In this document: piece by piece, positions 34,126 to 43,872 of the stretch
Layout: each line of letters begins with the position of its first letter
Position numbering within the stretch: the first letter of the stretch is position 1
From: JAGNNV01 sp031412915
Lineage (GTDB): Bacteria > Acidobacteriota > Vicinamibacteria > Fen-336 > JAGNNV01
Direction: 5' to 3'
Length of the DNA: 64,000 bases
Assembly (NCBI GenBank): GCA_031412915.1
Contig: JANODX010000093.1
Coordinates: 40,347-104,346 of the forward strand
Program-made: the position numbers and the translations under genes
The notes under the pieces: generated by a model
The model's database searches: none
What the model was told of the DNA's origin: nothing
What the model saw: the letters and a program-made list of their open reading frames with translations, nothing else

Positions 34126-34168
34126 ACGGCGCTCTTCCTAGCTCGTTGTGCTACTTTTCCAACCGCAC

Positions 34169-35125
34169 ATGAAGCTCGTGGTCCAGATTCCCTGCCTCAA
34201 CGAGGAAGACACTCTTCCCGCGGCCCTGCGCGTGATTCCCAGAACGATCGAGGGGATCGACGAAGTCATTGTTCTGGTCATCGACGATGGATCCAAAGAT
34301 CGGACCCGGGAGGTGGCCCTGGCCAACGGCGCCGACCACGTTCTACGGTTTACCCGGCACAAGGGGCTGGCCAGCGGTTTCATGGCCGGCCTGGACGCGA
34401 GCCTCAAACTCGGGGCCGACATCATCGTGAACACCGATGCCGACAACCAGTACCCTGCGGCCGACATTCCCCGCCTCATCGGGCCCATCCTGCGGGGGGA
34501 GGCGGACATGACCATCGGCGACCGGCAGGTCTCCGAGGTCGCGCATTTCTCGTGGATGAAGCGTCGGCTCCAAAGACTTGGCAGCTGGGTGGTCAGAAAA
34601 GTCTCGGGGACCGATGTTCCCGACACCACCAGTGGGTTTCGCGCTTTTTCGCGCGAGGCCGCGCTTCGGATCAACATCATCAGCGAATTCACCTACACCC
34701 TCGAATCCATCATTCAAGCCGGGAAGAAGCGACTGGCCATCGCGCACATGCCGATTGAAGCCCGGGAGACCCGGCCGTCCCGCTTGTTCGGCTCCACCCC
34801 CGAGTACGTCAAGCGATCAATCGCGACCATTCTGCGAATCTATGCGATGTACGAGCCTTTCAAGGTCTTCATGATTCTCGGGGGGGTGCTCTTCTCGGCG
34901 GGGGCGGCTCTCGGTGTCCGTTACGCCTATTTCTGGTGGCAGGGGGATATTCGCGGCCACGTTCAGTCGGCGATTCTCTCGGTGCTCCTGCTCATTCTCG
35001 GTTTCCAGACTCTGCAATGGGGCCTCATGGCCGACCTCATCGCGAGCAATCGGAAGCTGATCGAGGATGTTCTCTATCGCGTTCGAAAAGCCGAGCTCGG
35101 CCCGGCCCGTGAACCCCGTGGCTGA
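34169..35125 (+). CDS. family 2 glycosyltransferase with C-terminal membrane anchor
   Basis: A 318-residue inverting GT2 of the polyprenyl-phosphate glycosyltransferase/GtrB-like kind. The GT-A fold is seen in VQIPCLNEEDTLPAAL, VIDDGSKDRT and the metal-binding NTDADNQYP; the acceptor loop region includes TSGFRAFSREAAL. Two transmembrane helices follow (about 230-255 and 265-290), anchoring it in the inner membrane. It likely transfers a hexose or N-acetylhexosamine onto a lipid or nascent polysaccharide. The ATG at 34169 starts seven codons after a GTG in frame. It opens the polysaccharide cluster and its stop region overlaps the next GT2 gene by 17 bases. Confidence 0.9.
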   Translation: MKLVVQIPCLNEEDTLPAALRVIPRTIEGIDEVIVLVIDDGSKDRTREVALANGADHVLRFTRHKGLASGFMAGLDASLKLGADIIVNTDADNQYPAADIPRLIGPILRGEADMTIGDRQVSEVAHFSWMKRRLQRLGSWVVRKVSGTDVPDTTSGFRAFSREAALRINIISEFTYTLESIIQAGKKRLAIAHMPIEARETRPSRLFGSTPEYVKRSIATILRIYAMYEPFKVFMILGGVLFSAGAALGVRYAYFWWQGDIRGHVQSAILSVLLLILGFQTLQWGLMADLIASNRKLIEDVLYRVRKAELGPAREPRG

Positions 35126-35966
35126 ACCGCGGGACACCACCGTCGTCATTCCCGCCTTCAACGAAGCCGGTGGGATTGCCGACACCATCCAGGGCCTGAA
35201 AAATCAGGGGTTCGCGGAGATTCTGGTGGTCGATGATGGATCGACGGACGACACGGCTCCGAGGGCAGAATCCAGTGGCGCGCGGGTGGTCCGGCATCCC
35301 TACAACAAGGGAAACGGGGCCGCGGTGAAGACGGGCATCCGTGAGGCGCGAACACCCGTCGTCCTTCTGATGGACGCCGACACGCAACACGACCCCAAGG
35401 AGGCGAGCAAACTCATCGAACCCGTGGGCTCCTTCGATATGGTGATCGGCGCGAGGTCCTTGGGCGATCAGTCTTTCGTCCGCGCCGCCGGGAACGCGGT
35501 CTTTCGAAGTCTCGCCTCCTGGCTCACCGGCCGGCCCATTCCCGACCTGACCTGCGGCTATCGAGCCGCGAAACGTCAGGCGCTTCTCGAGGTTCTGCAC
35601 CTTCTCCCGAATGGCTTCTCGTATCCCACGACATCGTGCCTGGCCCTGATGAAATCCGGCCAGAGCGTGCTCTTCGTACCCATCACGGCCCGGCCGCGCG
35701 TCGGCGTCTCGAAGATCCGTCCCCTCAGAGACGGCGCCTTGTTCATTCTGATCATCTTCAAAATCGTCACCACCTACGCGCCCCTCCGAGTCTTCGCGCC
35801 CGTGGCTGCCCTCGCGTTCCTGACCGGAGTGGGTTATGGGGTCTGGAACGTGGTCAAGTTCGACAAGATACCCATGGGCTCGGCAATGTTGATCCAGCTC
35901 GGAGTGGTGGTTTTTCTGTTCGGTCTCATTTCCGAACAGATCGCGTCCATACAGGACAGGCGTTGA
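35109..35966 (+). CDS. family 2 glycosyltransferase (DPM-like)
   Basis: A 285-residue GT2 with the pattern of dolichol/undecaprenyl-phosphate mannose synthases: VVIPAFNEAGGIADTI, VVDDGSTDDTAPRA, NKGNGAAVKTGI, LMDADTQHDPKEA and GARSLGDQSF. Two C-terminal transmembrane helices (FAPVAALAFLTGVGYGV and a later hydrophobic segment) place it in the inner membrane. It may make a polyprenyl-phosphate sugar used by the GT-C type membrane proteins in this cluster (35963-38335 and 41230-43872). GTG at 35109 lies inside the end of the previous gene; a second GTG nine bases later is possible. The next gene overlaps its stop. Confidence 0.9.
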   Translation: MNPVAEPRDTTVVIPAFNEAGGIADTIQGLKNQGFAEILVVDDGSTDDTAPRAESSGARVVRHPYNKGNGAAVKTGIREARTPVVLLMDADTQHDPKEASKLIEPVGSFDMVIGARSLGDQSFVRAAGNAVFRSLASWLTGRPIPDLTCGYRAAKRQALLEVLHLLPNGFSYPTTSCLALMKSGQSVLFVPITARPRVGVSKIRPLRDGALFILIIFKIVTTYAPLRVFAPVAALAFLTGVGYGVWNVVKFDKIPMGSAMLIQLGVVVFLFGLISEQIASIQDRR

Positions 35967-38335
35967 GAAGGGCCTACGCCAAAGGCGACGTCCTGGCTCT
36001 CGTCGTTCTCACGGTCTTCCCCTTAGTCGCCTACCTCGAACCGCTGCTCGATCATCGCCTGCTGGGCCCGGGCGACGGGGTGGCTCTGCATCTGCCTCTG
36101 CGAACCGAGGCCTTCAGGGCTTACCGCTCCTTCTCCCTCCCTTTCCTGAATACCAAGGAGTTTCTGGGCACACCACTCCTCGCCGCCTATCGAGGCGGCG
36201 TTCTCTATCCGCTCACCATTCTCCTCGCTCCCTTCGAACCCTTCTCGGCTTTTCAGGCGCTGGTTCTCATCTCGGTCTCCCTGACCGGCGTCCTCACGTA
36301 TTTCTATCTAAAGCGCCTGGGGGCGGGTGCTGTGGGAGCCTTCGTCGGCGCCCTGTCGTTTGCCTACGGTCCTTACCTGCTGAGCCATTTCGAAGACACG
36401 GGGACGCTCGTCGCCGCTCCGATGCTGCCCCTCGTTCTGCTGGCCGCCGAATCGCACATGAATCGGGCGAGTGCCTCGCGCCTGGTCGGCCTCGGAGTCT
36501 CAATCGCTCTCCTTGTCCTCGCCGGTTCCCCCGAGGCTCTGAAGGCGGGGGGCGCTCTGCTGTTTGGCCGCCTGCTTCTTGGGCACACGCTGAGTCGCTC
36601 GCCGCGCGCGCCCTCTCCCCTCATGACGGGTCTCGCCATCATTCTGGGCTTGGCTCTTTCCGCTCCCCAGTGGTTGCCCACCGCCGAGATACTTCCCTCG
36701 GCGGGTCGGCAGGCCACGGGCCTGCTGGCGGAAGCTGCGGCCGAGGTCGTTTCCGGCATGGCCGGTCTCATCCTGAAGACGGTGACCCACACTCCAGCGG
36801 CGAGCCTGGCCCTCGCCAGTCTGCCCCTTCTCTTCGAACGTCTGCCGGTTCGGGTTCTGCTTCTTGCCGTTTTCGCGTCCCTCGCTCTGCAGACCGGTCG
36901 AGGACCTTTGCTGGCCCCGGGTGCTTTGCCTTTGGTCCTGGAATTCGCGCTCGCGGTTCTCGCTGGCCTGGCGCTCGACGAGCAGTGGCGGGAGCGGAGG
37001 ACCCGCAAGGGTCGGCGGCTTCGAGCGTATTTTCTGGTGGCGTCATTGGCCTCGGTGGGCGTTCTCTCGATAGCCGCCGCCACCCTGGGCGGACTTCCGG
37101 ACCGCTTGGCCGGTGCGGTAGGTGTCTTCGCCATCGCCCTGATCGTCTACTTTGCCCTCGCCGACGCCCGAAGCGATGTCGCGGCCGGAGTCTTTCTCCT
37201 GCCCCTCGCCGTCTCGTTCGCCCTGCAACCTGCCGGCCGTGACGTGTTCAAGGACGCACCGACCCGGGGTCAACTTGTTTTCGGAACGCCGACCCGCCAC
37301 GCGGTCGACCGAGCTTTGGCCGAACTTGGTCCGAGCCCTCGAGTTCTGACCCTCGTGCGCGCCTTTCCGACCGAACAGGCTCTCGACCTTGGCTTTGCCG
37401 GCTACGGAGCCTTGGCGCCGAGAATTCAGGCCAACGGTTACGACCCCATGGCGCCGATCTCCGTTCGGAGGGCGCTCGGCGAGATGGGGGCGAGGGGTTT
37501 TCTGACCGAGAAGTCGTTGACTCCAGATATCGCTGTGCTCCGAGCCTGGTCGATCGATGCCGTTCAAATCAGGACCGCGGATTTGGCTCGATCCGCCTCG
37601 AATGAGGCTTACGAGGTCGCCATTGCGCCAGGCTCGCGCCGGGTCTTCGCGCTCCCGGACTTGAGACTCAAGGCGATCACATTGACTTTCGCGGCGGGCC
37701 CACATCCCTCGCTCAATGTCTTCGCTCGAGTGAGCGGCAACCGCGAGATTCCCCTCGGAACGGTGTCGAGCGCTGGACCAGGGGAGGTCCTCTCTCCCGC
37801 GTTCCGAACCGACGCCATCATCATCGAAGTCCCTCCCGAGACCGCGGGCGTTTCGACGCCCGCGCGACTGGCCGGCCTCGACGTAGAGACCCAGGACGGA
37901 ACCAAGATCGTGACCTCCCGTATTTCCGCCTACCTGTCCGATCCCGCGTTTCAGGAAATCGTTGGTACCCCTCAGATCAGGGTCTTCAGGCTCTTGGGCG
38001 CCATGCCTCTGGTCTCCGGTCCCGCCCCCCTGACCGGCGTCTCGGGACCGGACCCGGGAGGACGAGTCGCATTCCACAGCGAGACTGCGCAAAGTGTGGA
38101 TGTGGCTCTGCCTTTCCTGAGAGGATGGCGGGGCGACGTCGCGGTTTCCGAACACTCGGGCCGGCTTCGGGTTGAAGCCCCGGCCCGCAGCGCGACTCAC
38201 TTGAACTATGCGCCCACCCTGTTCGTGCCGGGATTGTGGATCGCGTTTGCCGGAGTGTCCCTGGGGGCCTTTCTTCTGGCTCGGCCGGCCATCCTGGCCG
38301 TCTTGCTCAAAACTCGGCAAATCGAGAGAAAATAG
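35963..38335 (+). CDS. YfhO-like multi-spanning membrane glycosyltransferase
   Basis: A 790-residue integral membrane protein. The N-terminal half holds about ten to twelve hydrophobic helices. The first loop has GPGDGVALHLPLRTEAF and PFLNTKEFLGTPLLAAYRGG-type residues leading to LYPLTILLAPF, resembling the Asp-containing first periplasmic loop of YfhO/GT-C proteins, which use polyprenyl-phosphate sugars. The C-terminal half (residues about 450-750) is a soluble, presumably periplasmic part, and a last helix precedes RQIERK. The start TTG at 35963 overlaps the preceding stop (TTGA) and has AGGACAGG upstream. The donor may be made by the GT2 just before it. Assignment to YfhO is by pattern and layout. 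Confidence 0.8.
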   Translation: MRRAYAKGDVLALVVLTVFPLVAYLEPLLDHRLLGPGDGVALHLPLRTEAFRAYRSFSLPFLNTKEFLGTPLLAAYRGGVLYPLTILLAPFEPFSAFQALVLISVSLTGVLTYFYLKRLGAGAVGAFVGALSFAYGPYLLSHFEDTGTLVAAPMLPLVLLAAESHMNRASASRLVGLGVSIALLVLAGSPEALKAGGALLFGRLLLGHTLSRSPRAPSPLMTGLAIILGLALSAPQWLPTAEILPSAGRQATGLLAEAAAEVVSGMAGLILKTVTHTPAASLALASLPLLFERLPVRVLLLAVFASLALQTGRGPLLAPGALPLVLEFALAVLAGLALDEQWRERRTRKGRRLRAYFLVASLASVGVLSIAAATLGGLPDRLAGAVGVFAIALIVYFALADARSDVAAGVFLLPLAVSFALQPAGRDVFKDAPTRGQLVFGTPTRHAVDRALAELGPSPRVLTLVRAFPTEQALDLGFAGYGALAPRIQANGYDPMAPISVRRALGEMGARGFLTEKSLTPDIAVLRAWSIDAVQIRTADLARSASNEAYEVAIAPGSRRVFALPDLRLKAITLTFAAGPHPSLNVFARVSGNREIPLGTVSSAGPGEVLSPAFRTDAIIIEVPPETAGVSTPARLAGLDVETQDGTKIVTSRISAYLSDPAFQEIVGTPQIRVFRLLGAMPLVSGPAPLTGVSGPDPGGRVAFHSETAQSVDVALPFLRGWRGDVAVSEHSGRLRVEAPARSATHLNYAPTLFVPGLWIAFAGVSLGAFLLARPAILAVLLKTRQIERK

Positions 38336-38355
38336 CGGTTCCGCCTGAAAGCAGT

Positions 38356-39087
38356 ATGACGAACCCTCGCCCCTCGGTCTCCGTGTTCTTTCCCGCCTAC
38401 AACGACGCCGGAACCATCGCGAGTCTGGTCATCCTGGCTCACATGACGGTCCGGCGCTACACCGACGACTACGAAATCATCGTGGTCAACGATGGGAGTC
38501 CCGATCACACCGGAGAGCTGCTCGACGAAATGGCCCGGGTGAATCCCTGGCTCAAAATCGTCCACCACGCCCAGAACCGCGGCTACGGAGGCGCATTGCG
38601 CACCGGGTTCGAAACGGCTTCGAAGGAACTGGTTCTCTACACGGACGGGGACGCCCAGTACGACCCGCGAGAGTTTGCCCTCTTGCTCGACGCCTACTCG
38701 GAGGAGGTCGACTTCGTGAACGGATACAAGATCTCCCGGAACGACCCCCTTCATCGCAAGGTGATTGGCCGCGTCTACCACCACTTCGTCAAGCTGGCCT
38801 TTGGTCTTCGCATTCGGGATGTCGACTGCGATTTCCGTCTCATGCGAAAAAGCATCTTCGACAAGGTGCGGCTCACCCGCTCCTCCGGAGTCATCTGCGT
38901 GGAGCTCATGAAGCAGGTCCACGACCATGCGTTCCGGATCGCCGAGGTCCCGGTCCACCACTATCACCGCACCTACGGCACGAGCCAGTTCTTCAATTTC
39001 CCCAGAGTCTTCAGGACCCTGCGCGATCTCGCCAGTTTGTGGGTCGAACTCACGATCGGCAAGAGCCATCTGAAGCCCGCGGCCTGA
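38356..39087 (+). CDS. family 2 glycosyltransferase (soluble)
   Basis: A 243-residue GT2. Visible: VSVFFPAYNDAGTIASLV, IIVVNDGSPDHTGELL, NRGYGGALRTGFETA, the DXD-like YTDGDAQYDPREF, and an acceptor-loop segment DVDCDFRLMRKSIFD. Unlike the two GT2 at 34-36 kb it has no C-terminal transmembrane helices; the end HHYHRTYGTSQFFNF is the aromatic motif of DPM-type enzymes. The ATG at 38356 begins 20 bases after the YfhO-like gene. It is followed by the NAD-dependent sugar enzyme at three bases distance. Confidence 0.9.
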   Translation: MTNPRPSVSVFFPAYNDAGTIASLVILAHMTVRRYTDDYEIIVVNDGSPDHTGELLDEMARVNPWLKIVHHAQNRGYGGALRTGFETASKELVLYTDGDAQYDPREFALLLDAYSEEVDFVNGYKISRNDPLHRKVIGRVYHHFVKLAFGLRIRDVDCDFRLMRKSIFDKVRLTRSSGVICVELMKQVHDHAFRIAEVPVHHYHRTYGTSQFFNFPRVFRTLRDLASLWVELTIGKSHLKPAA

Positions 39088-39090
39088 CCT

Positions 39091-40083
39091 ATGACCTCCC
39101 ACCTGGATTCGTATCGAAACCGCGCAGTTCTGGTCACCGGGGGCCTCGGTTTCATCGGTTCGAATCTTTGCCGCCGCCTGGCCGACCTTGGCGCGCGGGT
39201 GACGGCGGTGGATTCCCTGCTTCCGGACTACGGCGGGAATCTCTTCAACCTGGATGGTTACGAAGACAAGGTTCGAATCAACATCGCGGATGTCCGGGGC
39301 CACGCCATGGAGTATCTGGTGCAGGGTCAGGATGTGGTCTTCAACCTGGCGGGCCAGGTCAGCCACCTCGATTCCATGAGCGATCCGTTCACGGATCTCG
39401 AAATCAACTGCCGATCGCAGCTCTGGATCCTCGAAGCGCTCCGCAAGCGGAACCCCGAGGCCAAGATCGTGTACGCGGGAACCCGCCAGATCTATGGCCG
39501 TCCGCAGAGACTGCCCGTCGACGAGGAACACCCGCTGGCTCCCGTCGACGTGAACGGCATCAACAAGGTCTCGGGGGAGTTCTATCACCTCGTTTACAAC
39601 CAGGCGTACAGCATCCGCGCCTGCTCTTTGCGCCTCACCAATACCTATGGTCCGCGCCAACTCATCCGGCACAACCGGCAAGGATTCATAGGCTGGTTCA
39701 TGAGGAAGGCCGTGCTCGGAGAGACGATCGAAGTCTTTGGCGATGGCGCCCAGCGGCGCGACTTCGACTACGTTGACGACGTGGTCGATGCCTTCCTGCG
39801 CGCGGGGGCGAGCGAAGCCTCCAACGGGGAGGTGTTCAACCTCGGCGGCGGGCCGCCGGTTTCCCTTCTCGACATGGCGAGGGACCTGGCCCGGCTCTCG
39901 GGGAGGAGCGAGATCAAAGTCATTCCCTTTCCCGAGGAGCGTAAGAAGATCGATATCGGCGATTTCTACTCGGACGCCCGGAAGATCGAACGGGTTCTCG
40001 GCTGGAAGTCCACCACGACCCTCCTCGACGGCCTGGTTCGGACCCTCGATTACTACCGAAAGAACAAGGACCGCTACTTGTGA
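39091..40083 (+). CDS. NAD-dependent sugar epimerase/dehydratase family (extended SDR)
   Basis: A 330-residue extended short-chain dehydrogenase/reductase of the nucleotide-sugar epimerase/dehydratase type. The Rossmann motif is VTGGLGFIGSN (15-25), followed by NLAGQVSHLDSM and RLTNTYGPRQL, RRDFDYVDDVVDAF and NLGGG. The catalytic YxxxK is altered: the Lys is present in NGINK (155-159), but Asn155 stands where Tyr is expected, and the Ser/Thr site reads AGTRQIYG. Whether the enzyme uses another acid or is a variant subclass is open. It stops at 40083 and overlaps the aminotransferase start by four bases, so the two probably make an amino or modified sugar together. Confidence 0.88.
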   Translation: MTSHLDSYRNRAVLVTGGLGFIGSNLCRRLADLGARVTAVDSLLPDYGGNLFNLDGYEDKVRINIADVRGHAMEYLVQGQDVVFNLAGQVSHLDSMSDPFTDLEINCRSQLWILEALRKRNPEAKIVYAGTRQIYGRPQRLPVDEEHPLAPVDVNGINKVSGEFYHLVYNQAYSIRACSLRLTNTYGPRQLIRHNRQGFIGWFMRKAVLGETIEVFGDGAQRRDFDYVDDVVDAFLRAGASEASNGEVFNLGGGPPVSLLDMARDLARLSGRSEIKVIPFPEERKKIDIGDFYSDARKIERVLGWKSTTTLLDGLVRTLDYYRKNKDRYL

Positions 40084-41195
40084 TCAACCCGCCCCCGGTT
40101 CCTTTCAACGATCTCCGGTCCAAGGTGGCGCGCCATCGCTCGGCGATCGACCGGGCCATCGGGCGCGTCCTGGATCGCGGGTACTTCATCCTCGGCCCGG
40201 AGGTCGATGCGTTCGAGAAGGAACTCGCCACCGCCATGGGGATGAAAGACGCGGTGGCCGTCGCCAATGGCACCGATGCCCTGATGCTCGCCTTGGAGGT
40301 CAAGGGTATTGGTCCGGGGGACGAGGTCATCACTTCGCCCATGTCGGCCGCTTTCTCGGCCCTGGCTATCTCTCGCCTGGGCGCGGTTCCCGTTTTTGGC
40401 GACATCGACCCGAAGACCATGAATCTCGATCCTGCGACGATCGAGGCTCGCCTCACCTCGCGCACCCGGGGCCTTCTGCCCGTGCATCTGTACGGTCATC
40501 CTGCGGACATGGATCCGATCATGGAGGTTGCGCGCCGCCACAACCTTCTGGTGGTTGAAGATGCCTGCCAGGCGCACGGTGCTCGGTATAAGGGTCGCCC
40601 GGTGGGGGGCATGGCCGGAATCGCCGGACTCTCGTTCTATCCCACCAAGAACCTCGGCGGGCTCGGAGATGGTGGGGCGATCCTGGTGGACGATCCTGAT
40701 CTCGCGGGAAGGCTGCGGCAGCTTCGCAACGGCGGTCAGAGCGAGAAATACCAGCACGACATCATCGGAACGAACTCCCGACTCGACGATTTGCAGGCCG
40801 CCGTCCTTCGCGAATTTCTCCACACCCTCGAGGCCGAGACCGCGCGCAGACGCGAGATCGCCGAGCGCTATTTCGAAGCCTTTCGCGGTCTTCCCCTGGG
40901 CCTCCCTGAGGAGCAAACCTACGCCCGCGCGGTGTACCACCTCTTCGTGGTGAGGCATCCACGTCGCTCCGCGTTCCGGGAGACTCTCGCGGCTCGCGGG
41001 GTGGGAACGCTTGTTCACTATCCCGTCGCCCTCCATCTCCAGCGGGCCTACGCTGCGCTTGGCGGAAAACGAGGCGACCGACCCGCGGCCGAACGGGCCG
41101 CGGACGAAATTGTTTCTCTCCCGGTCTATCCTGAACTCACGGATGCCCAGGTCGGCAGCGTGATCGGCGCGGTCAGGGAAGCCGTCCACGCCTAA
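40080..41195 (+). CDS. DegT/DnrJ/EryC1/StrS-family PLP-dependent sugar aminotransferase
   Basis: A 371-residue fold-type I PLP aminotransferase that converts keto-sugar nucleotides to amino sugars. Motifs: PFNDLRSKVARHRSAID at the start, RGYFILGPEVDAFEKELA, VANGTDALMLAL, DACQAHGARYKG with the PLP-binding Asp, and the Schiff-base Lys in FYPTKNLGGLGDGG. GTG at 40080 overlaps the SDR stop. Together with the SDR it should produce an amino-deoxy-sugar for the polysaccharide, although a 4,6-dehydratase supplying the keto sugar is not obvious in the window. Confidence 0.93.
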   Translation: MINPPPVPFNDLRSKVARHRSAIDRAIGRVLDRGYFILGPEVDAFEKELATAMGMKDAVAVANGTDALMLALEVKGIGPGDEVITSPMSAAFSALAISRLGAVPVFGDIDPKTMNLDPATIEARLTSRTRGLLPVHLYGHPADMDPIMEVARRHNLLVVEDACQAHGARYKGRPVGGMAGIAGLSFYPTKNLGGLGDGGAILVDDPDLAGRLRQLRNGGQSEKYQHDIIGTNSRLDDLQAAVLREFLHTLEAETARRREIAERYFEAFRGLPLGLPEEQTYARAVYHLFVVRHPRRSAFRETLAARGVGTLVHYPVALHLQRAYAALGGKRGDRPAAERAADEIVSLPVYPELTDAQVGSVIGAVREAVHA

Positions 41196-41229
41196 GGCCT
41201 TCCGGTCTTCCGTTCTCGGGATTGATCGA

Positions 41230-43872
41230 TTGCCACAGACCCTCGGAGCCGCTCTAGCCATTCCCGCAGCGATCGTTCTCCTGCTGCTCCCCGGCCTCAG
41301 TTTCCTTTCCCTTCTGAGGGCCTCTGATCGCGAGCGCCTGGGTCTCGACGAGCGGCTCTTCTTGACCGGGGCGATTTCGGTGGCCGTCTCGTCCTGGGTG
41401 GCGCTGCTGCTGGCCGAGCTCGGAGCCTTCGGCACCGTCCGGGCCGCCCTCTTCGAAGTGGCCGTCCTCGCGCTTGTCTTCGCGATCGCTCTCCGCCTGG
41501 GCGTCCGTCCGGCCCGTCCCTTTGCCCGTCCCGCCCCCGCGGAGAAGACCTGGCCCTCCCTCGCCGTCCTGGCCCTGGCTTTTCTCCTTCAGGCCCGACC
41601 CAGCGAGTACATCGTGGGGGGCCGGGATCCCGGCGCCTACGTCTCGGCCATGGGCGTCATCGCCCGTACCGGAGCCATCACGCACCTCGATCCGGTGCTG
41701 GCATCGATTCCGGCCGAGGATCTTTCGCTCTTCTACGCGAACCTGGACGAACCCCCCTTTCGTTTCTCGCTCCAACAGAACGAAGACAAACCCCAGGTGT
41801 CATGGCCACGGTTCATGGGTTTCGAATTGGATCATCCCCGCAGCGGCCTGATCACGCCCCAGTTCTTCCACCTCTTCCCGGCCTTCGGCGCCTACCTCTT
41901 CGAAACCATGGGCGTCCGAGGAGCCCTGGCGACACCTCCGATCTTCGGCATCCTGGGGACGCTCGCCACCTTCTTCCTGGGTCGGCGAATGTTCGGCGCC
42001 AAAGTCGCCCTGCTCGGCGCGCTCGGTCTCGCCACCAGCGTCCTGCAGGTCTGGTTTGCCCGCTACCCGGTGTCCGAGGGCTTTTCGCAATTCTTGATCC
42101 TCTCCGGACTCTTCGCGCACCGACTCGATCAGATCAGCGATGCGCGTGCGTTTGGGTGGCTGTCGGGAGCGCTTCTCGGCCTGACCCTGCTGGTTCGCAT
42201 CGACAGCGTTCTGCTTCTCCTCCCTTTGGCTCTTTGGGTGGCGTTTCAAATCCTGAGCCGGGAGCGGGCCAACCGGAGCTCCCGGGTGATGGGCGTCATC
42301 GTTCCGCTTTCGGTCCTCCTCGCCCATGCGGCGATTCACGCCGCCCTTTTCAGCAATCGCTACGTGTATCAGATTCTCACCCGACGCTATTGGAGCCATC
42401 CGCCCTTCTTCTGGCTGCTCGCCGCCTTCGCCTTCTCGGCCCTCGCCTTCCTGCTTTGGCGGGAGGCGCCGCGGATTACCCGTGGGTTGGATCAACGGGT
42501 CGCGACCGTGCGCCTCGTCGTCGTCGTCATCGTCGGCGCGCTCGCGATATATGCGATCGCCTTGCGCCCGTCGCTCTCCGCCTGGGCGGGGGGCGACGGC
42601 AATGCAAAAACCGAGAAGCTCTCGGATCTCGGGCTCCTCCAGGATCTGGGCTTCGATCGCCTGGCCGCCCATGACGCGCAGGCCCTGCGCCGCTATTCCT
42701 GGTTTGTGGGAGCCCCCGCCCTCGCTCTGGCGTTCATTGGGCTCGGCATTCTGCTGCGGCGGGCCGGGTCGAACGACATGCTTCCGCTGGCCGTGCTTCT
42801 GGTGTTCTCTGGTTTCTATTTCTACAAGATCCGGGTCTTCAACGATTATTTCTTCGCCATGCGACGGTACGTACCGGTGACCCTGCCCTTCACCTTCTTG
42901 CTGGCCGCCTTGGCGATCGTCAGCCTGGGGCGGCGGTCGAAGAGATGGCGCATGGTCGCGAGCGCCTGCGGTCTGCTCGCGCTCGGAGCGTCCGTGGCCA
43001 ACACCTTGCCGATTCTGTCGTACGTGGACTGGAAGGGCAGCGTGCGGTTCGTAGCCGACGTGGCCCGGCGATTCGGCCCCCGCGACATCGTGCTCTTCGA
43101 GCAGCCCAAGAACATCCATCTCCTCTCCCTGCCGCTGTGGGGTTTGTACGGCGCCAACGCACTGGAGTTCCGCCGGTTCAACCCGGACCCGGAGCGGCTA
43201 TCGCATCTCATTTCCGTCTGGCGAAAGACGTACCGAAACATCTACTTCGTGACCAGCTACCGAACCGATGTCTGCGGTCTGTTTCTCGAGCGCACGCAAA
43301 CTCTCCGGTTCACGTCTTCGGAGTTTGAATGGACCTACGACCGCGTTCCCCGCAAAGCAGAACCCCGGGCGGTTGAGTTCTCGCTCTTCCGGGTGGTCGA
43401 ACCGGAAACTCTGCGCGTGAGCAACGAACCCCTCATCGACATCGGCGGGTCGGGCGATCCCCAGACCTCCGGTTTCTTTGAAAAGGAGGCTACGGGCGAG
43501 CGGACATACAGATGGACCGGCGGTTGTCTGGATGATCGAGGGAATGCGACGGGTTCGATCTACGTCCCTGCGGCCACCGGGGGAGCGCGCGTCCGCATCC
43601 GAGCCACCGCCCATCTTCGGCCCGAAACGGCCAAGCCGGCGCACGTCAGGGCTTTCTTCAACGACGTTCTCGTGGGCGAGTTCAGCACGGACGGCACGTG
43701 GGCTGATTTCGAGGTCACCCTGCCGGCGCCGCTGCCCCCCGGCTCAAAACTCCTCCGACTGGAGGTGCCGGCGTGGCGACCGTCGAACACGGATCCCCTG
43801 GCCACCGACACTCGCGATCTCGGAATCATGGTCGACCGTATCGAAATCCTGGGCCCGCCCCCGAAACCATGA
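41230..43872 (+). CDS. GT-C type membrane glycosyltransferase
   Basis: An 880-residue integral membrane protein. The N-terminal two thirds have about ten to twelve transmembrane helices; the first loop contains IVGGRDPGAYVSAMGVIART, and further GYxx-type loops, as in mannosyltransferase/arabinosyltransferase-like GT39/GT83 relatives that take sugar from polyprenyl phosphate. The last ~250 residues are soluble and end with beta-rich sequence of a carbohydrate-binding look (LRPETAKPAHVRAFFNDVLV, TDGTWADFEVTLPAPLPPGS), apparently a jelly-roll. Start TTG at 41230 follows the aminotransferase by 34 bases. Substrate and donor are unknown. Confidence 0.82.
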   Translation: MPQTLGAALAIPAAIVLLLLPGLSFLSLLRASDRERLGLDERLFLTGAISVAVSSWVALLLAELGAFGTVRAALFEVAVLALVFAIALRLGVRPARPFARPAPAEKTWPSLAVLALAFLLQARPSEYIVGGRDPGAYVSAMGVIARTGAITHLDPVLASIPAEDLSLFYANLDEPPFRFSLQQNEDKPQVSWPRFMGFELDHPRSGLITPQFFHLFPAFGAYLFETMGVRGALATPPIFGILGTLATFFLGRRMFGAKVALLGALGLATSVLQVWFARYPVSEGFSQFLILSGLFAHRLDQISDARAFGWLSGALLGLTLLVRIDSVLLLLPLALWVAFQILSRERANRSSRVMGVIVPLSVLLAHAAIHAALFSNRYVYQILTRRYWSHPPFFWLLAAFAFSALAFLLWREAPRITRGLDQRVATVRLVVVVIVGALAIYAIALRPSLSAWAGGDGNAKTEKLSDLGLLQDLGFDRLAAHDAQALRRYSWFVGAPALALAFIGLGILLRRAGSNDMLPLAVLLVFSGFYFYKIRVFNDYFFAMRRYVPVTLPFTFLLAALAIVSLGRRSKRWRMVASACGLLALGASVANTLPILSYVDWKGSVRFVADVARRFGPRDIVLFEQPKNIHLLSLPLWGLYGANALEFRRFNPDPERLSHLISVWRKTYRNIYFVTSYRTDVCGLFLERTQTLRFTSSEFEWTYDRVPRKAEPRAVEFSLFRVVEPETLRVSNEPLIDIGGSGDPQTSGFFEKEATGERTYRWTGGCLDDRGNATGSIYVPAATGGARVRIRATAHLRPETAKPAHVRAFFNDVLVGEFSTDGTWADFEVTLPAPLPPGSKLLRLEVPAWRPSNTDPLATDTRDLGIMVDRIEILGPPPKP

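Noticed and set aside
37043..38320. Long antisense open frame of 425 codons opposite the YfhO-like gene
   Set aside because: High-GC genes often have long antisense frames; this has no family pattern, no ribosome site and lies opposite a clear membrane protein.
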